64,000 bases of DNA from Centipeda flueggei ATCC 43531 (lineage in GTDB: Bacteria > Bacillota > Negativicutes > Selenomonadales > Selenomonadaceae). Where the stretch lies: positions 61,842 through 125,841 of the forward strand of contig NZ_GG694007.1 in NCBI RefSeq assembly GCF_000160695.1, written 5' to 3'. The notes below the pieces were generated by a model, which saw only the letters and a list, made by a program, of their open reading frames with translations, did no database searches and was not told where the DNA came from. How positions within the stretch are numbered: the stretch's first letter is position 1; each line of letters starts with the position of its first letter. Of the stretch, positions 15,358 to 23,621 are shown piece after piece. The translations under genes and the position numbers were made by a program.

Positions 15358-17275
15358 TTCTTCGCATGGAAAAAAGCCCGTGCCCACGGAGGTCTACACC
15401 GAGGAGGAGATGACTGCCGTCGAGGACTTCATCGAGACGAGCTTCGGCACGTACGCGAACGTCTTTCACGAGATTGTCTCGCCTGACATCCATCTGGACA
15501 TCTGCATCGTCGATCCGACCGAGGAACGGAACTACTACATGCTCGTCACCCTCGGGATGGGGGCGCACCGCATGAACGTGCCAAAAGAGCTCGCCGAGTA
15601 CAAGCTCGAACGTGCCGAGCTCGCGATCGCCCTGCCGTCCGACTGGAAGATCCACGAGGACGACGAGGAGCACTACTGGCCGATCCGCCTGCTGAAGAGC
15701 CTCGCACGTCTGCCGATCGAGGATGATACATGGCTCGGCTGGGGGCATACCATCGACAGCAGGACAAACAACTACGCCGAGAACACCAAGCTGACCGCCG
15801 CCCTGATCATCGGGGCGCAGGTAAAGGGAGACAACACGGTCTGTCCCCTGCCGGACGGCGACGAGGTCAATTTCTATCAGATCATCCCACTCTACCGCGA
15901 CGAGCTCAACTACAAATTCGACCGCAGTGCGAAGGAACTGCTGAACCTCTTTGACGAGCGGCACGTGAGCTTCGTCGTCGATCCACAGCGGCGCAGTGCA
16001 TGCGCCCCTGAGGACTTCGAGGACCTCGTGATGGACAATGCAGAGTGGCATCTCTCCAGCCTGCACGAGAAGAAGCTGCCCGTGGACGAGATCACGGCGT
16101 ACAGCCACATGGCGGTCTACCTGCGGTGGTGCATCCTGCATGACCTGATGGCAGACTGGTTCATCCGCGAGTACGAGGCGACCGTCCGTGCCGTAAAGGA
16201 ACATCCGGCGGAGACAGACCTGCGCCCCTTCCTCCGCGACGAGCTGCACGGAATCCTGATGCGCGGCTTCTTTAACGCGGAAGGCGCGGCGTTCGCTCGT
16301 TACTATTATGACGGCGAGGCGCCCTCCTACCCATCGGACGTCGACAATCACGCCCTCGCGTATTTCGGGGCGGAAAAATACTACTCGAAGGAGTTTGACG
16401 ACGAGGCATATCTCTTCGTCCCATTCGACGAGCAGCTCTATCGGGAGATGGCGGAACTCATCGAGCGGCACTGGGATTCGTGGAAACGCAACAGCGAGGG
16501 GCAGGAGGAAGTCGAGCCAAGCGACGTCGCCATCGCAACGATGCAGTACCTGAACGCCAGCAGGGCGAGCTGCTCTCTGATGTACCTCCCGCCGCTGGTG
16601 GACGACGACCCGATCACATCATGGTACAGCTACGCCACGCGCACGGCCGCGCGCGACGGCATTGTCCCCGTCATCATCGTCCCGAGCGACACGCTCTGGG
16701 AGGCACTGACGATGAATGCTGAGGCCGAAAAGGGTGCGTTTGAGGACTACGAATTCGATCGGGATGCCGTCATCGCGTTCCGTGAGCGCATGGCGCAGAA
16801 GGCGGTCAAGGACGGCAAAACGGTGCTCATGCAGCGGCGCGCGGCATGTACGGAGGACATGACGGTCAAAGAAGATACGAAGGGTGAGGCAAACGACGAC
16901 CTCATCACCTACTGGAACTGCGAGACGGGGAAAACGCATCCCGTAATCCTCGCCAAGATCCCCGTCAAGCACCCATGGGAGATCTTCACCTACCTGCCCT
17001 TCGGCGGGTGGAACGACTGCCCCGATACCTCCGCGCATACGGCGGTCGCAAAGTACTGGTACGAGACGGACAGAGCCGTCCCTGCCGTCCTCACCTACGA
17101 CACGCTTGAGTACCGCGTCCCCGCGCCCGTCGCGCCGGAGCACGCCGCCGCACGCGCCGTGGAGCAGTACGCCTACTGCAGCGACATCATCGAGCAGGGC
17201 ACACCCGGCATGAGCATCAGCAGGCTCGCCGACAGCCTGCGGAAATCGCACATTTGGTATTTCTGGTGGGACTAA
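15335..17275 (+). CDS. SUFU (suppressor of fused)-domain protein
   Basis: 646 residues from the ATG at 15335 behind AAAGGAG. Residues about 20-230 carry a SUFU domain: VFHEIVSPDIHLDICIVDP, YYMLVTLGMGAHRMNVP, ERAELAIALPSDW and the DTWLGWGHTI region are typical. The C-terminal 400 residues contain further acidic segments and a second module (around FVPFDEQLYREMAEL and WETLTMNAEAEKG-like text) that I do not assign. Bacterial SUFU domains are a known immunity family in polymorphic toxin loci, and they also occur in housekeeping-looking clusters. No signal peptide, so cytosolic. A TPR gene follows 15 bases later. Confidence 0.75.
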   Translation: MKKIVRNNSSHGKKPVPTEVYTEEEMTAVEDFIETSFGTYANVFHEIVSPDIHLDICIVDPTEERNYYMLVTLGMGAHRMNVPKELAEYKLERAELAIALPSDWKIHEDDEEHYWPIRLLKSLARLPIEDDTWLGWGHTIDSRTNNYAENTKLTAALIIGAQVKGDNTVCPLPDGDEVNFYQIIPLYRDELNYKFDRSAKELLNLFDERHVSFVVDPQRRSACAPEDFEDLVMDNAEWHLSSLHEKKLPVDEITAYSHMAVYLRWCILHDLMADWFIREYEATVRAVKEHPAETDLRPFLRDELHGILMRGFFNAEGAAFARYYYDGEAPSYPSDVDNHALAYFGAEKYYSKEFDDEAYLFVPFDEQLYREMAELIERHWDSWKRNSEGQEEVEPSDVAIATMQYLNASRASCSLMYLPPLVDDDPITSWYSYATRTAARDGIVPVIIVPSDTLWEALTMNAEAEKGAFEDYEFDRDAVIAFRERMAQKAVKDGKTVLMQRRAACTEDMTVKEDTKGEANDDLITYWNCETGKTHPVILAKIPVKHPWEIFTYLPFGGWNDCPDTSAHTAVAKYWYETDRAVPAVLTYDTLEYRVPAPVAPEHAAARAVEQYAYCSDIIEQGTPGMSISRLADSLRKSHIWYFWWD

Positions 17276-17290
17276 GCAGAGGAGTTTTTC

Positions 17291-19816
17291 ATGACACTAC
17301 TCGAACAGTGCCAAGTTTGGCACGAGAACGAAGAATATCAAAAGATCATTGCGGAGATCGAGGCACTGCCCGCCGAGGAGCGCACGCCGGAACTCGACAG
17401 TGAGCTTGCACGCGCCTACAACAATGCGGCGGACGCGGGTGATCGCGCCTATTTTGAAAAGGCGATCGGACTTCTCGCGCCGCACGCGAACTATTTCGCG
17501 GGCGATCATCTCTGGAACTTCCGTATGGGCTACGCCTACTACTATCTCGACCGCGAGGACCGCGCTCTCCCACATTTTGAGGCGGCACTCGCCGCACTTC
17601 CCGGCGATGCGGATACCAAGAGTATGATTGCGTATTGTCACAAGGGGCTTTCCCTGCCGCTCTTTCAGCGTCCGTTCCGCATCCGCGTGCAGGAAGCGTG
17701 GGCGGCGTTCGAGAACATAGAGGCGGAGCTGCGCGCGCTGATGGATGCGGGATCGGAGCACGGCGAGGAGCTCATCGAGCGGTGCAGCTCTGCTCTGCAC
17801 ATCGCCTTTGACGATGTCTCATTCGAGCTCGGAAAGGGCGGCGAGAAACATGAGCTCATCCTCACCCCCGAGGGGGAGCGCTGCAAACTCTTTCCGCTCG
17901 TCTATTTCGCGCGCCATGCCCCCGCCTCTGTGCGCGAGCACTGGGACATCCACGTCGGTCGCACCGCCTTTCTTGGTGCCCTGCGCACGGGCGACTACAG
18001 CATCGAGATGACGGATGTCGCCGTCTGGTTCGCGCCCGATGGCGACGGGATCGCCCTCACGGTCTACTGCGAAAAGCTCCTGCCGCTCCTGAAAGAGGAC
18101 GAGAACCGCGCATGGTGGATGCTCTCCACAATCGTCGATCGGGCACTCGGCGAAATCGCCTCCATCCGCCTCATCCATGATTTCGAAGTCCTCGATGCGC
18201 CGCGGGAAGAGCCGCCGATTTTACTGACGGATCTGCCAAAGGCCCTGGAGGAAGCGGGGCTTTCTCTCGACAACGATGCAGAGGACTATCTGGAGCACTC
18301 CCATCTCGCCTACGAACGCGAGCCGCAGGATATTTCCGATACGAGCTGGCGGTTCGATGTCTGCACAGGCAGTACGCGTCTGCCCGCCATTCTCAGCGCC
18401 TATACGGAAAACGATGCGGCGCTCGTGGATATGTACCATGCGGACGGGATCGCGGCGGGCTTTCTTGCCTATCCGCTGACGGATGCGCTGCGCACGGATT
18501 CGGAGGCTCCCCTCGCGTTTCGCGACGCGCTCATGACGGCAATCGAGAGGGATACCAAGGAGCTGGATGCTGTGACCTTCCTTGGCGGAGCGACAGGTAC
18601 AGACTGCGGCTATCTGGACTTTCTCGCATGGGATCTGCGCGCCGTCCTCGACGCCGCCAACGACTTTCTCGAACAGACGGATCTGCCATGGGCGGTATTC
18701 CACTCCTTCCGACGGGACGCAAATTCCGTCAGCCTCTTTGATCGTACGGAGGAGGAGGACGGCTCGGAGCAGGAAAGCCCCGCCGCCGCGAAATCCTCCC
18801 TGCTCTCCCCTGCGGCGGTTCGGAAACTTGAGGCGATGGACGACGGCTCGACGGGCTATTTCTACAAGATGCTGCACTATCTGGAATCGTACATCAAGAA
18901 CGGAACGATCAAGGGGAATTTCACGCGCGAAGAGGCGCGTGCCGATCTGAATATCGCGCTGTGGTATGCGTACGCGTGCAACAATATCGATGCCTACGAG
19001 TACTACTACCGCACAACGCAGTGGCTGCCCGCAGCAGAGGCGAACGCGCGCGGCTGCGGAACATACTACTACCGCTACGCCGTCGCCCTCATGTACTGCG
19101 GACGGCTCAGCGATGCGCTCCGCATGGCAGAGAAGGGTGCGCAGGCGGAGCCGGACTATCCGTGGACATACTTGCAGCTCGGCAAACTCCGCGCACACTT
19201 CGGCGACCGTGACGGGGCACTTGATGCCGTGCAGAAGGGGCTTGCGCTCGTGCCGGACGATCATGAATTCCTAACGCTTGCGCGTGAGATCGAGGAGGGC
19301 GCGACCATCGAGCAGATGTCCTGCCACTGGATCGATCCCACGTTTGATGAGGAACTGCAGGAGGCGGCGGCATCGGAAAAAACACTGGGGCTGCGTGACG
19401 GTGTGGATGCCGATGGAGAAATGTACGAGAAACAGCGCGCCATCGCCTGCATCACGAAAAACGAAGCGGGACTTGCCTATTTCAAACAGCTCTTTCGCCC
19501 CGATCCGCAGGATTATGAAAGAGATGCGCCATTTTGCAGCTTTCACTACACCGTGGACGGCACCCCCATAAAGCTTGTCTTCCGCATGAACGAGGCGGGG
19601 CTTTCGAAGCGCGATCCTGCGTGGCTGCGCACACAGAAGGACCGCCTCGACGATGGGCGCTGGCTGAAACGCGTCGATGATGCGGGCACGGGCGCACTGA
19701 CCGCCGTACACTACGGGCTTGACAATCAGGTCACGCTTGCGTATCAGTACCCGTGGCAGGAGAAGAGTGTCTACATTCCCTTGGACGAGGACGGGAATCC
19801 GAGGGATGAGGAATAG
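17291..19816 (+). CDS. Large TPR-repeat protein of the SUFU cluster
   Basis: 841 residues; ATG behind GAGGAG. Helical repeats of the tetratricopeptide kind occur at both ends: EYQKIIAEIEAL to AYCHKGLSLP at residues 15-120 and YRYAVALMYCGRLSDALRMA to LDAVQKGLALVPDDHEFL at about 595-660. Between them is a mixed alpha/beta region with no family I can name (HELILTPEGERCKLFPLVYF, DVAVWFAPDGDGIALTVYC). It ends with a second beta-rich module (YHWIDPTFDEE-like start, about residue 675 onward). It is last in the operon and followed by a strong terminator. Likely a protein-binding partner of the SUFU protein; this is inferred from context. Confidence 0.65.
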   Translation: MTLLEQCQVWHENEEYQKIIAEIEALPAEERTPELDSELARAYNNAADAGDRAYFEKAIGLLAPHANYFAGDHLWNFRMGYAYYYLDREDRALPHFEAALAALPGDADTKSMIAYCHKGLSLPLFQRPFRIRVQEAWAAFENIEAELRALMDAGSEHGEELIERCSSALHIAFDDVSFELGKGGEKHELILTPEGERCKLFPLVYFARHAPASVREHWDIHVGRTAFLGALRTGDYSIEMTDVAVWFAPDGDGIALTVYCEKLLPLLKEDENRAWWMLSTIVDRALGEIASIRLIHDFEVLDAPREEPPILLTDLPKALEEAGLSLDNDAEDYLEHSHLAYEREPQDISDTSWRFDVCTGSTRLPAILSAYTENDAALVDMYHADGIAAGFLAYPLTDALRTDSEAPLAFRDALMTAIERDTKELDAVTFLGGATGTDCGYLDFLAWDLRAVLDAANDFLEQTDLPWAVFHSFRRDANSVSLFDRTEEEDGSEQESPAAAKSSLLSPAAVRKLEAMDDGSTGYFYKMLHYLESYIKNGTIKGNFTREEARADLNIALWYAYACNNIDAYEYYYRTTQWLPAAEANARGCGTYYYRYAVALMYCGRLSDALRMAEKGAQAEPDYPWTYLQLGKLRAHFGDRDGALDAVQKGLALVPDDHEFLTLAREIEEGATIEQMSCHWIDPTFDEELQEAAASEKTLGLRDGVDADGEMYEKQRAIACITKNEAGLAYFKQLFRPDPQDYERDAPFCSFHYTVDGTPIKLVFRMNEAGLSKRDPAWLRTQKDRLDDGRWLKRVDDAGTGALTAVHYGLDNQVTLAYQYPWQEKSVYIPLDEDGNPRDEE

Positions 19817-19831
19817 AGTTTACTGCATATG

Positions 19832-19857
19832 AAAAAGGAGGCGCACGCCTCCTTTTT
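19832..19857 (+). terminator. Terminator of the SUFU/TPR cluster
   Basis: Perfect palindrome AAAAAGGAGGCG/CGCCTCCTTTTT around CA; it could also serve the toxin-antitoxin pair arriving from the other strand. Confidence 0.85.
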
Positions 19858-19869
19858 CTGTGTCATTAT

Positions 19870-20133
19870 TTACTTGTCCCGATAGTGCGAACCGCATTGT
19901 GCAATCTCCATACGGTTATCCACAATCCGAAAAACAATGCGATTCTTCTCGTCGATGTGAACACTCCAAAAGCCCGAGAGATCCCCCTTGAGCGGTTCGG
20001 GCTGTCCCTGGCAGTGATAACCGTTGCGGTCAATATCCTGAATGAGACGGTTGATCTTTTTCAGCGTCTTATTATCCTGCGTCTGTCAGTACAGATAGGC
20101 TTCCCACGCTTCATCCTGCCACAGTTTCTCCAT
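19870..20133 (-). pseudogene. YoeB-type toxin interrupted by a nonsense codon
   Basis: Read through, the frame gives an 87-residue YoeB-family RNase: MEKLWQDEAWEAYLY, then TGA at 20086-20088, then QTQDNKTLKKINRLIQDI and the conserved ending EIAQCGSHYRDK. In YoeB proteins a tryptophan stands at the stopped position (YLYWQTQD), so TGG has changed to TGA by one base. The histidine and tyrosine of the C-terminal active-site tail are intact. The start overlaps the antitoxin stop (TGATG). The toxin is presumably inactive unless the stop is read through. A sequencing error would also explain it. Confidence 0.85.
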
Positions 20134-20402
20134 CAGTCGACCTCGATAAGCTCATGCGGTTTCAGCGTGCTACGCCCCGCCTCAACATCCGCAATCGCCG
20201 CACGCAGACGTGCCATGTTTTCCTCGCTGTAGAACGGATCGGGTTCTGCCGTTACCTCGAACGGAATTCGGCGATCCTGCGTCACCTTCGCCGCGAACAT
20301 CGTGAATGCCGATGTGAGCGTCAACCCCATCTTGCGACAGGTCTCCTCCATCTCGCTCTTGAGGTTTGCATCCATCCGAAAATTCACCATTGCCTGGGCC
20401 AT
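20133..20402 (-). CDS. RelB/DinJ-family antitoxin of the inactivated YoeB pair
   Basis: 89 residues; ATG behind AAAGGAGG. N-terminal MAQAMVNFRMDANLKSEMEE is a ribbon-helix-helix segment, followed by LTLTSAFTMFAAKVTQDRRIPFEV as in DinJ-type antitoxins. Its C-terminus (STLKPHELIEVD) would bind the toxin. It shares layout and motif order with the antitoxin at 3847-4122, but its partner is of YoeB type instead of YafQ. As the toxin is broken, the antitoxin is probably kept for self-repression or to counter a related toxin. Confidence 0.85.
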   Translation of the reverse strand: MAQAMVNFRMDANLKSEMEETCRKMGLTLTSAFTMFAAKVTQDRRIPFEVTAEPDPFYSEENMARLRAAIADVEAGRSTLKPHELIEVD

Positions 20403-20423
20403 ATCAATCGCCTCCTTTTTTGT

Positions 20424-20452
20424 AGAATATCATATTTGTAAAGACATATCAA
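20424..20452 (-). promoter_or_regulatory. Promoter of the RelB/YoeB pair
   Basis: On the minus strand TTGATA, 17 bases, TATTCT, 22 bases before the antitoxin ATG. Confidence 0.55.
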
Positions 20453-20478
20453 TCTTTTTCGTGTCATTTGCTTTACAC

Positions 20479-21114
20479 CTATAATCCCAGTTCCTCCTCG
20501 ATCAGTACCAGCTCCATCGGGCGGTAGCTCATCTTCTTGTAGTGGATGGTCAGTGCGTTGCAGATGCGCTCCAGTGCCGCGCAGTCATAGCAGCGCGTAC
20601 CGTCCTTCGCGCAGGGCGTTTTCTTGCCCTTGCGGTGCGCGTTGCGCGGGGCGGCAATGTTGTGAATGCGGTCGATGCCCGCCGCGATGTCTGGGACAAG
20701 CTTGTTGATGCCGACGACGAAGTAGGTCTTTTCGTGTCCGAAGAGCGAGCCTGCGACACGGTTGCCCGCGCCGTCCATGTTGAGGATCTGCCCCTGCTCA
20801 GTGATTGCATTCGCCGAGAGTACGAAAATATCCGTCATGAGTGCCTCGCGCCCTGCGGCGAGGAATGCCTCGATACCGCCGACGTGCCCCGCACGCGGCG
20901 GATCGATGACCTCGTTATGCACGCTCAGACGCTCGTAGAGGGAGAGCGCCCGCAGCGTCTCGGAGTCGCCGAATCCGACGCGCTTGCCGCGAATCTTCGC
21001 AGCGAGATAGTCCGCCGCCGCTGTGCGCTCCGCGAAGCGCGAGACATCGTAGCGGTTCCTGCGGAACGCCTCCATCGTGCGCACAATGCGCTCCTCATAA
21101 GCTGTGTCGGACAT
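20479..21114 (-). CDS. LUD-domain protein (lactate utilisation type)
   Basis: 211 residues from the ATG at 21114; two GTG codons just upstream could also start it. The motifs KRVGFGDSETLRALSLYERL, DIFVLSANAITEQGQILNMDGAGNRVAGSLFGHEKTYFVVGINKLV are diagnostic of the LUD domain in its single-protein form (DUF162/YkgG-like). LUD proteins take part in lactate oxidation as LutB/LutC parts, but isolated ones like this have no proven role. The cysteines CAKDGTRCYDCAALERIC near the C-terminus may bind a metal or cluster. It lies 72 bases downstream of the second mqnE homologue and probably shares its transcript. Confidence 0.8.
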   Translation of the reverse strand: MSDTAYEERIVRTMEAFRRNRYDVSRFAERTAAADYLAAKIRGKRVGFGDSETLRALSLYERLSVHNEVIDPPRAGHVGGIEAFLAAGREALMTDIFVLSANAITEQGQILNMDGAGNRVAGSLFGHEKTYFVVGINKLVPDIAAGIDRIHNIAAPRNAHRKGKKTPCAKDGTRCYDCAALERICNALTIHYKKMSYRPMELVLIEEELGL

Positions 21115-21186
21115 TGTTCCCACCACCTTCGCAACTCCATATCCCCTGATTCCAAGGTGTTCGCGGGGGACATATTGGCGAAATCC

Positions 21187-22272
21187 TCAGTACGTCTCAA
21201 TAATATTAAAGTTCGAATCACACGCGGCGGGCGTGCGGCCGATCTCGCGGATGATGCGGATAATGTGATCCTCGGAGAGGGCGCGCGGGCTCTTTGCCCC
21301 CGCGTCATGGAGAATCGTCTCCTTGTGCACGGTGCCGTCGATGTCGTTCGCACCGAACCCGAGCGCGACCTGCGCCACGGGCACGGTCAGCATCACCCAG
21401 TACGCCTTGATGTTGCGGAAGTTATCGAGCAGGAGGCGCGAGATTGCAATCGTCCGCAGATCGTCCCACATCGACGTCTGCCGCACCGTCCTCCCCAGCT
21501 CCGTATGCGACGGCAGAAACGGGAATGGAATGAACGTCTGAAAGCCCCCCGTCTCGTCCTGCAGGTCGCGCAGGCGCATCATGTGTGCGACGCGCTCCTC
21601 GAGCGTCTCGATGTGTCCGTAGAGCATGGACGCATTCGTCTTGATCCCAAGTTCGTGCGCCGTTCGGTGCGTTGCAAGCCACTCGTCCGCCGTCGCCTTA
21701 TTCGGACAGAGTTCATCGCGCACGCGGTCCGAGAGAATCTCTGCACCGCCGCCCGCGATGGACTGCAGTCCCGCATCGCGCAGGCGCAGGAGCACCTCAC
21801 GCACGGAGAGCCCCGAAGTCTTTGCAAAATGCGTGATCTCCACGCCCGTGAACCCCTTCAGGTAGAGCGAGGGAAACGCTTCGTGCAGCGCGCGCAGACG
21901 CAGGAGATAGTCGTCAAACGTCCACGTCGGATGCAGCCCGCTCACGACGTGCAGTCCCGCGAGATGCGGGTCGCGCATCGCCTCCGCGACGTGTGCCACC
22001 GCCTCCGACGCGCTCATCTCGTAGGCGCCCGCATCCTCTGCGTCACGCCCAAACGCGCAGAACTTACAGTGCGCCATGCAGATATTCGTCAGATTCACAT
22101 GGCAGTTCACATTGTAGTAGACAATATCGCCGCATTTCTCCGCGCGCACATGGTCGGCGAGCGCACCGAGCCACGCGATATCGTGCGAGGCAAAGAGCGC
22201 CACGCCGTCCTCATACGTCAGCCGCTCTCCGCGCTCTGCTTTCTTCTCAATATCGAGGTATTTACTCTGCAA
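21187..22272 (-). CDS. Second MqnE-type radical SAM enzyme
   Basis: 361 residues from a TTG at 22272, chosen because AGGAG stands eight bases before it and the N-terminus then matches mqnE in length; a GTG at 22293 in frame lies upstream of that ribosome site. Cysteines C65-x3-C69-x2-C72 (CMAHCKFC), GFTGVEITHFAK, QSIAGGGAEILSDRVR and TNASMLYGHIET show it to be a paralogue of the MqnE at 10978-12075. Differences such as SIAGGGAE for SLPGGGAE suggest divergence. It may be a second aminofutalosine synthase or act on another enol ether. It is separated from the mqn operon and paired with a LUD gene. Confidence 0.8.
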   Translation of the reverse strand: MQSKYLDIEKKAERGERLTYEDGVALFASHDIAWLGALADHVRAEKCGDIVYYNVNCHVNLTNICMAHCKFCAFGRDAEDAGAYEMSASEAVAHVAEAMRDPHLAGLHVVSGLHPTWTFDDYLLRLRALHEAFPSLYLKGFTGVEITHFAKTSGLSVREVLLRLRDAGLQSIAGGGAEILSDRVRDELCPNKATADEWLATHRTAHELGIKTNASMLYGHIETLEERVAHMMRLRDLQDETGGFQTFIPFPFLPSHTELGRTVRQTSMWDDLRTIAISRLLLDNFRNIKAYWVMLTVPVAQVALGFGANDIDGTVHKETILHDAGAKSPRALSEDHIIRIIREIGRTPAACDSNFNIIETY

Positions 22273-22343
22273 TTCATCGTCTCCTAAACACACAAGTTAT
22301 CTCTTTATGATTCGATACCCAGCGCAAAAGTCCTGCCACAGAT

Positions 22344-22394
22344 GCAAAAGGAGCCGCCTGCAAGCCGGTAGGTATCGGCTTTGCAAAACGGCTC
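22344..22394 (-). terminator. Terminator downstream of the cyclase gene
   Basis: On the minus strand GAGCCG pairs with CGGCTC and, inside it, TGCAA-GCCG pairs with CGGC-TTGCA; CTTTTGC follows. It lies in the 22273-22431 gap ahead of the second mqnE gene, so it could also be a leader element of that gene. Confidence 0.55.
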
Positions 22395-22431
22395 GAAGAC
22401 GATGGCAGCACCTCTGCCACAGGTCATTCCC

Positions 22432-23199
22432 TTATTTTTTCGGCGTAATCGCCAGCGCGCGTACGGGCAGCCCCGTCGCGCCCTCGATGTTCGGCCACCC
22501 GAGGAAGAGCAGCGCCCCTGCCGGCGCCACGCGGTCGAGATTCGTCAGCACCTCGACCTGCAGCTTCCCCTTGCCGAGGACATAGCGCTCACACGCGAGA
22601 TCCCCCGCCTTTGCCGCCTCCGTCGAGGCATCCGTGTCGAGCGTCTCGTGTCCGTTCGCCGCTGCATTCCGCGTCTCGTAGATATACTTCAGTGCATCCA
22701 TCGACCAGCCCGGGAAGTTCTCGCTGCCGTCCGCGGCGATGCCGGAGATCGCGTCCATATCCGGCCAATGCCTGCTCCACCCCGTATAGAGTGCGACAAA
22801 CGCACCGTCCGGAATCGCGCCGTACTTCGCCTCGTACGCCTGGATGTCCTCCACCGTCACCGCATAGTGGACATCGCGTGCAACCTGCTCCGTCACGTCG
22901 ATCACGCACAGCGGATAGAGCATGTGCCGCGCACCAAAAGCATCCGCGAGCGGGAGGTTGCGCACGAAATGTCCCGGAAAATCGATGTGCGTTCCGAACT
23001 GCCCCGGGAACTTGAACGTCTGGATCAGGCAGTCGAGCATCGGATTGCCCCAGTCAAAGCACGTCTTTGAGAGCTCCACCGAGCCCTCGGGGATCCCCGC
23101 CCAGCACGGGCTGTCGTTGTTCAGCGGGTGCGTCAGATCCACCCACGCATACGCGTCCGACTTCAGCTCCTCGAGTGCGTTCCACAGCTGATATCCCAT
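22432..23199 (-). CDS. Cyclase-family (kynurenine formamidase-like) metal hydrolase
   Basis: 255 residues. The metal-binding motif of the family, H-x-G-T-H-x-D-x-P-x-H, is present as FGTHIDFPGHF (about residues 68-78), though the first histidine position is replaced (QFGTH). VDLTHPLNNDSPCW at residues 19-32 and the ending GLPVRALAI match Pfam cyclase proteins. Related enzymes hydrolyse formylkynurenine or cyclic amides and isatin. The substrate here is unknown. It is followed by a terminator and preceded 37 bases upstream by a SemiSWEET gene on the same strand. Confidence 0.8.
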   Translation of the reverse strand: MGYQLWNALEELKSDAYAWVDLTHPLNNDSPCWAGIPEGSVELSKTCFDWGNPMLDCLIQTFKFPGQFGTHIDFPGHFVRNLPLADAFGARHMLYPLCVIDVTEQVARDVHYAVTVEDIQAYEAKYGAIPDGAFVALYTGWSRHWPDMDAISGIAADGSENFPGWSMDALKYIYETRNAAANGHETLDTDASTEAAKAGDLACERYVLGKGKLQVEVLTNLDRVAPAGALLFLGWPNIEGATGLPVRALAITPKK

Positions 23200-23236
23200 A
23201 TCCCCATCTCCTTTATTCTATAGGCCAATTTATATG

Positions 23237-23500
23237 TTATATGGCTGTAACAAATGTCAGAAAGCCTAAAATCACACCAATTAAATTCGGGACGATAAGG
23301 ATAAAATCCTTTTTTGGCTCTTTCGTCCATCCATAAATAACCCAGATTAGACAGGAAATCGAAGCGGTAAGAGGCTGCCACGGTTGAGCCTTTACCCCTT
23401 CTAAATTAGCGATAATTTGAGGAATATAGGTGATAAACACAAAAACACCGATAAACGCTCCGATTGAACCCACGATAAGATTGATTTTCTTTTTTTTCAT
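23237..23500 (-). CDS. SemiSWEET-type small transporter
   Basis: 87 residues with three transmembrane segments (about 8-28, 42-60, 65-85) and the PQ-loop motif FVFITYIPQIIANL, followed by LTASISCLIWVIYGW with the conserved Trp-Asn-like pocket and IVPNLIGVILG in the third helix. This is one SemiSWEET repeat, which dimerises to carry sugars by facilitated diffusion. ATG behind GGAGGTAATTT. Its A+T content is high compared with neighbours, which may mean transfer. It diverges from the promoter of the large RNA. Confidence 0.85.
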   Translation of the reverse strand: MKKKKINLIVGSIGAFIGVFVFITYIPQIIANLEGVKAQPWQPLTASISCLIWVIYGWTKEPKKDFILIVPNLIGVILGFLTFVTAI

Positions 23501-23586
23501 AAATTACCTCCCGTTTTTATATAATGTATATGTTTAGCATATTATCATAGCCTTGCATTTTTTTCAAATTAAATTCTTTTTTGGTG

Positions 23587-23615
23587 TTGACAATCTTCTG
23601 AAGTTTTACTATACT
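23587..23615 (+). promoter_or_regulatory. Strong promoter of the large structured RNA
   Basis: TTGACA, 17 bases, TATACT; start expected near 23622. No ribosome site plus reading frame of note follows. Confidence 0.75.
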
Positions 23616-23621
23616 AAGGAT

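Noticed and set aside
20542..22287. 581-codon open frame on the plus strand
   Set aside because: Crosses two clear genes on the other strand (LUD and MqnE-type) and has shadow composition.
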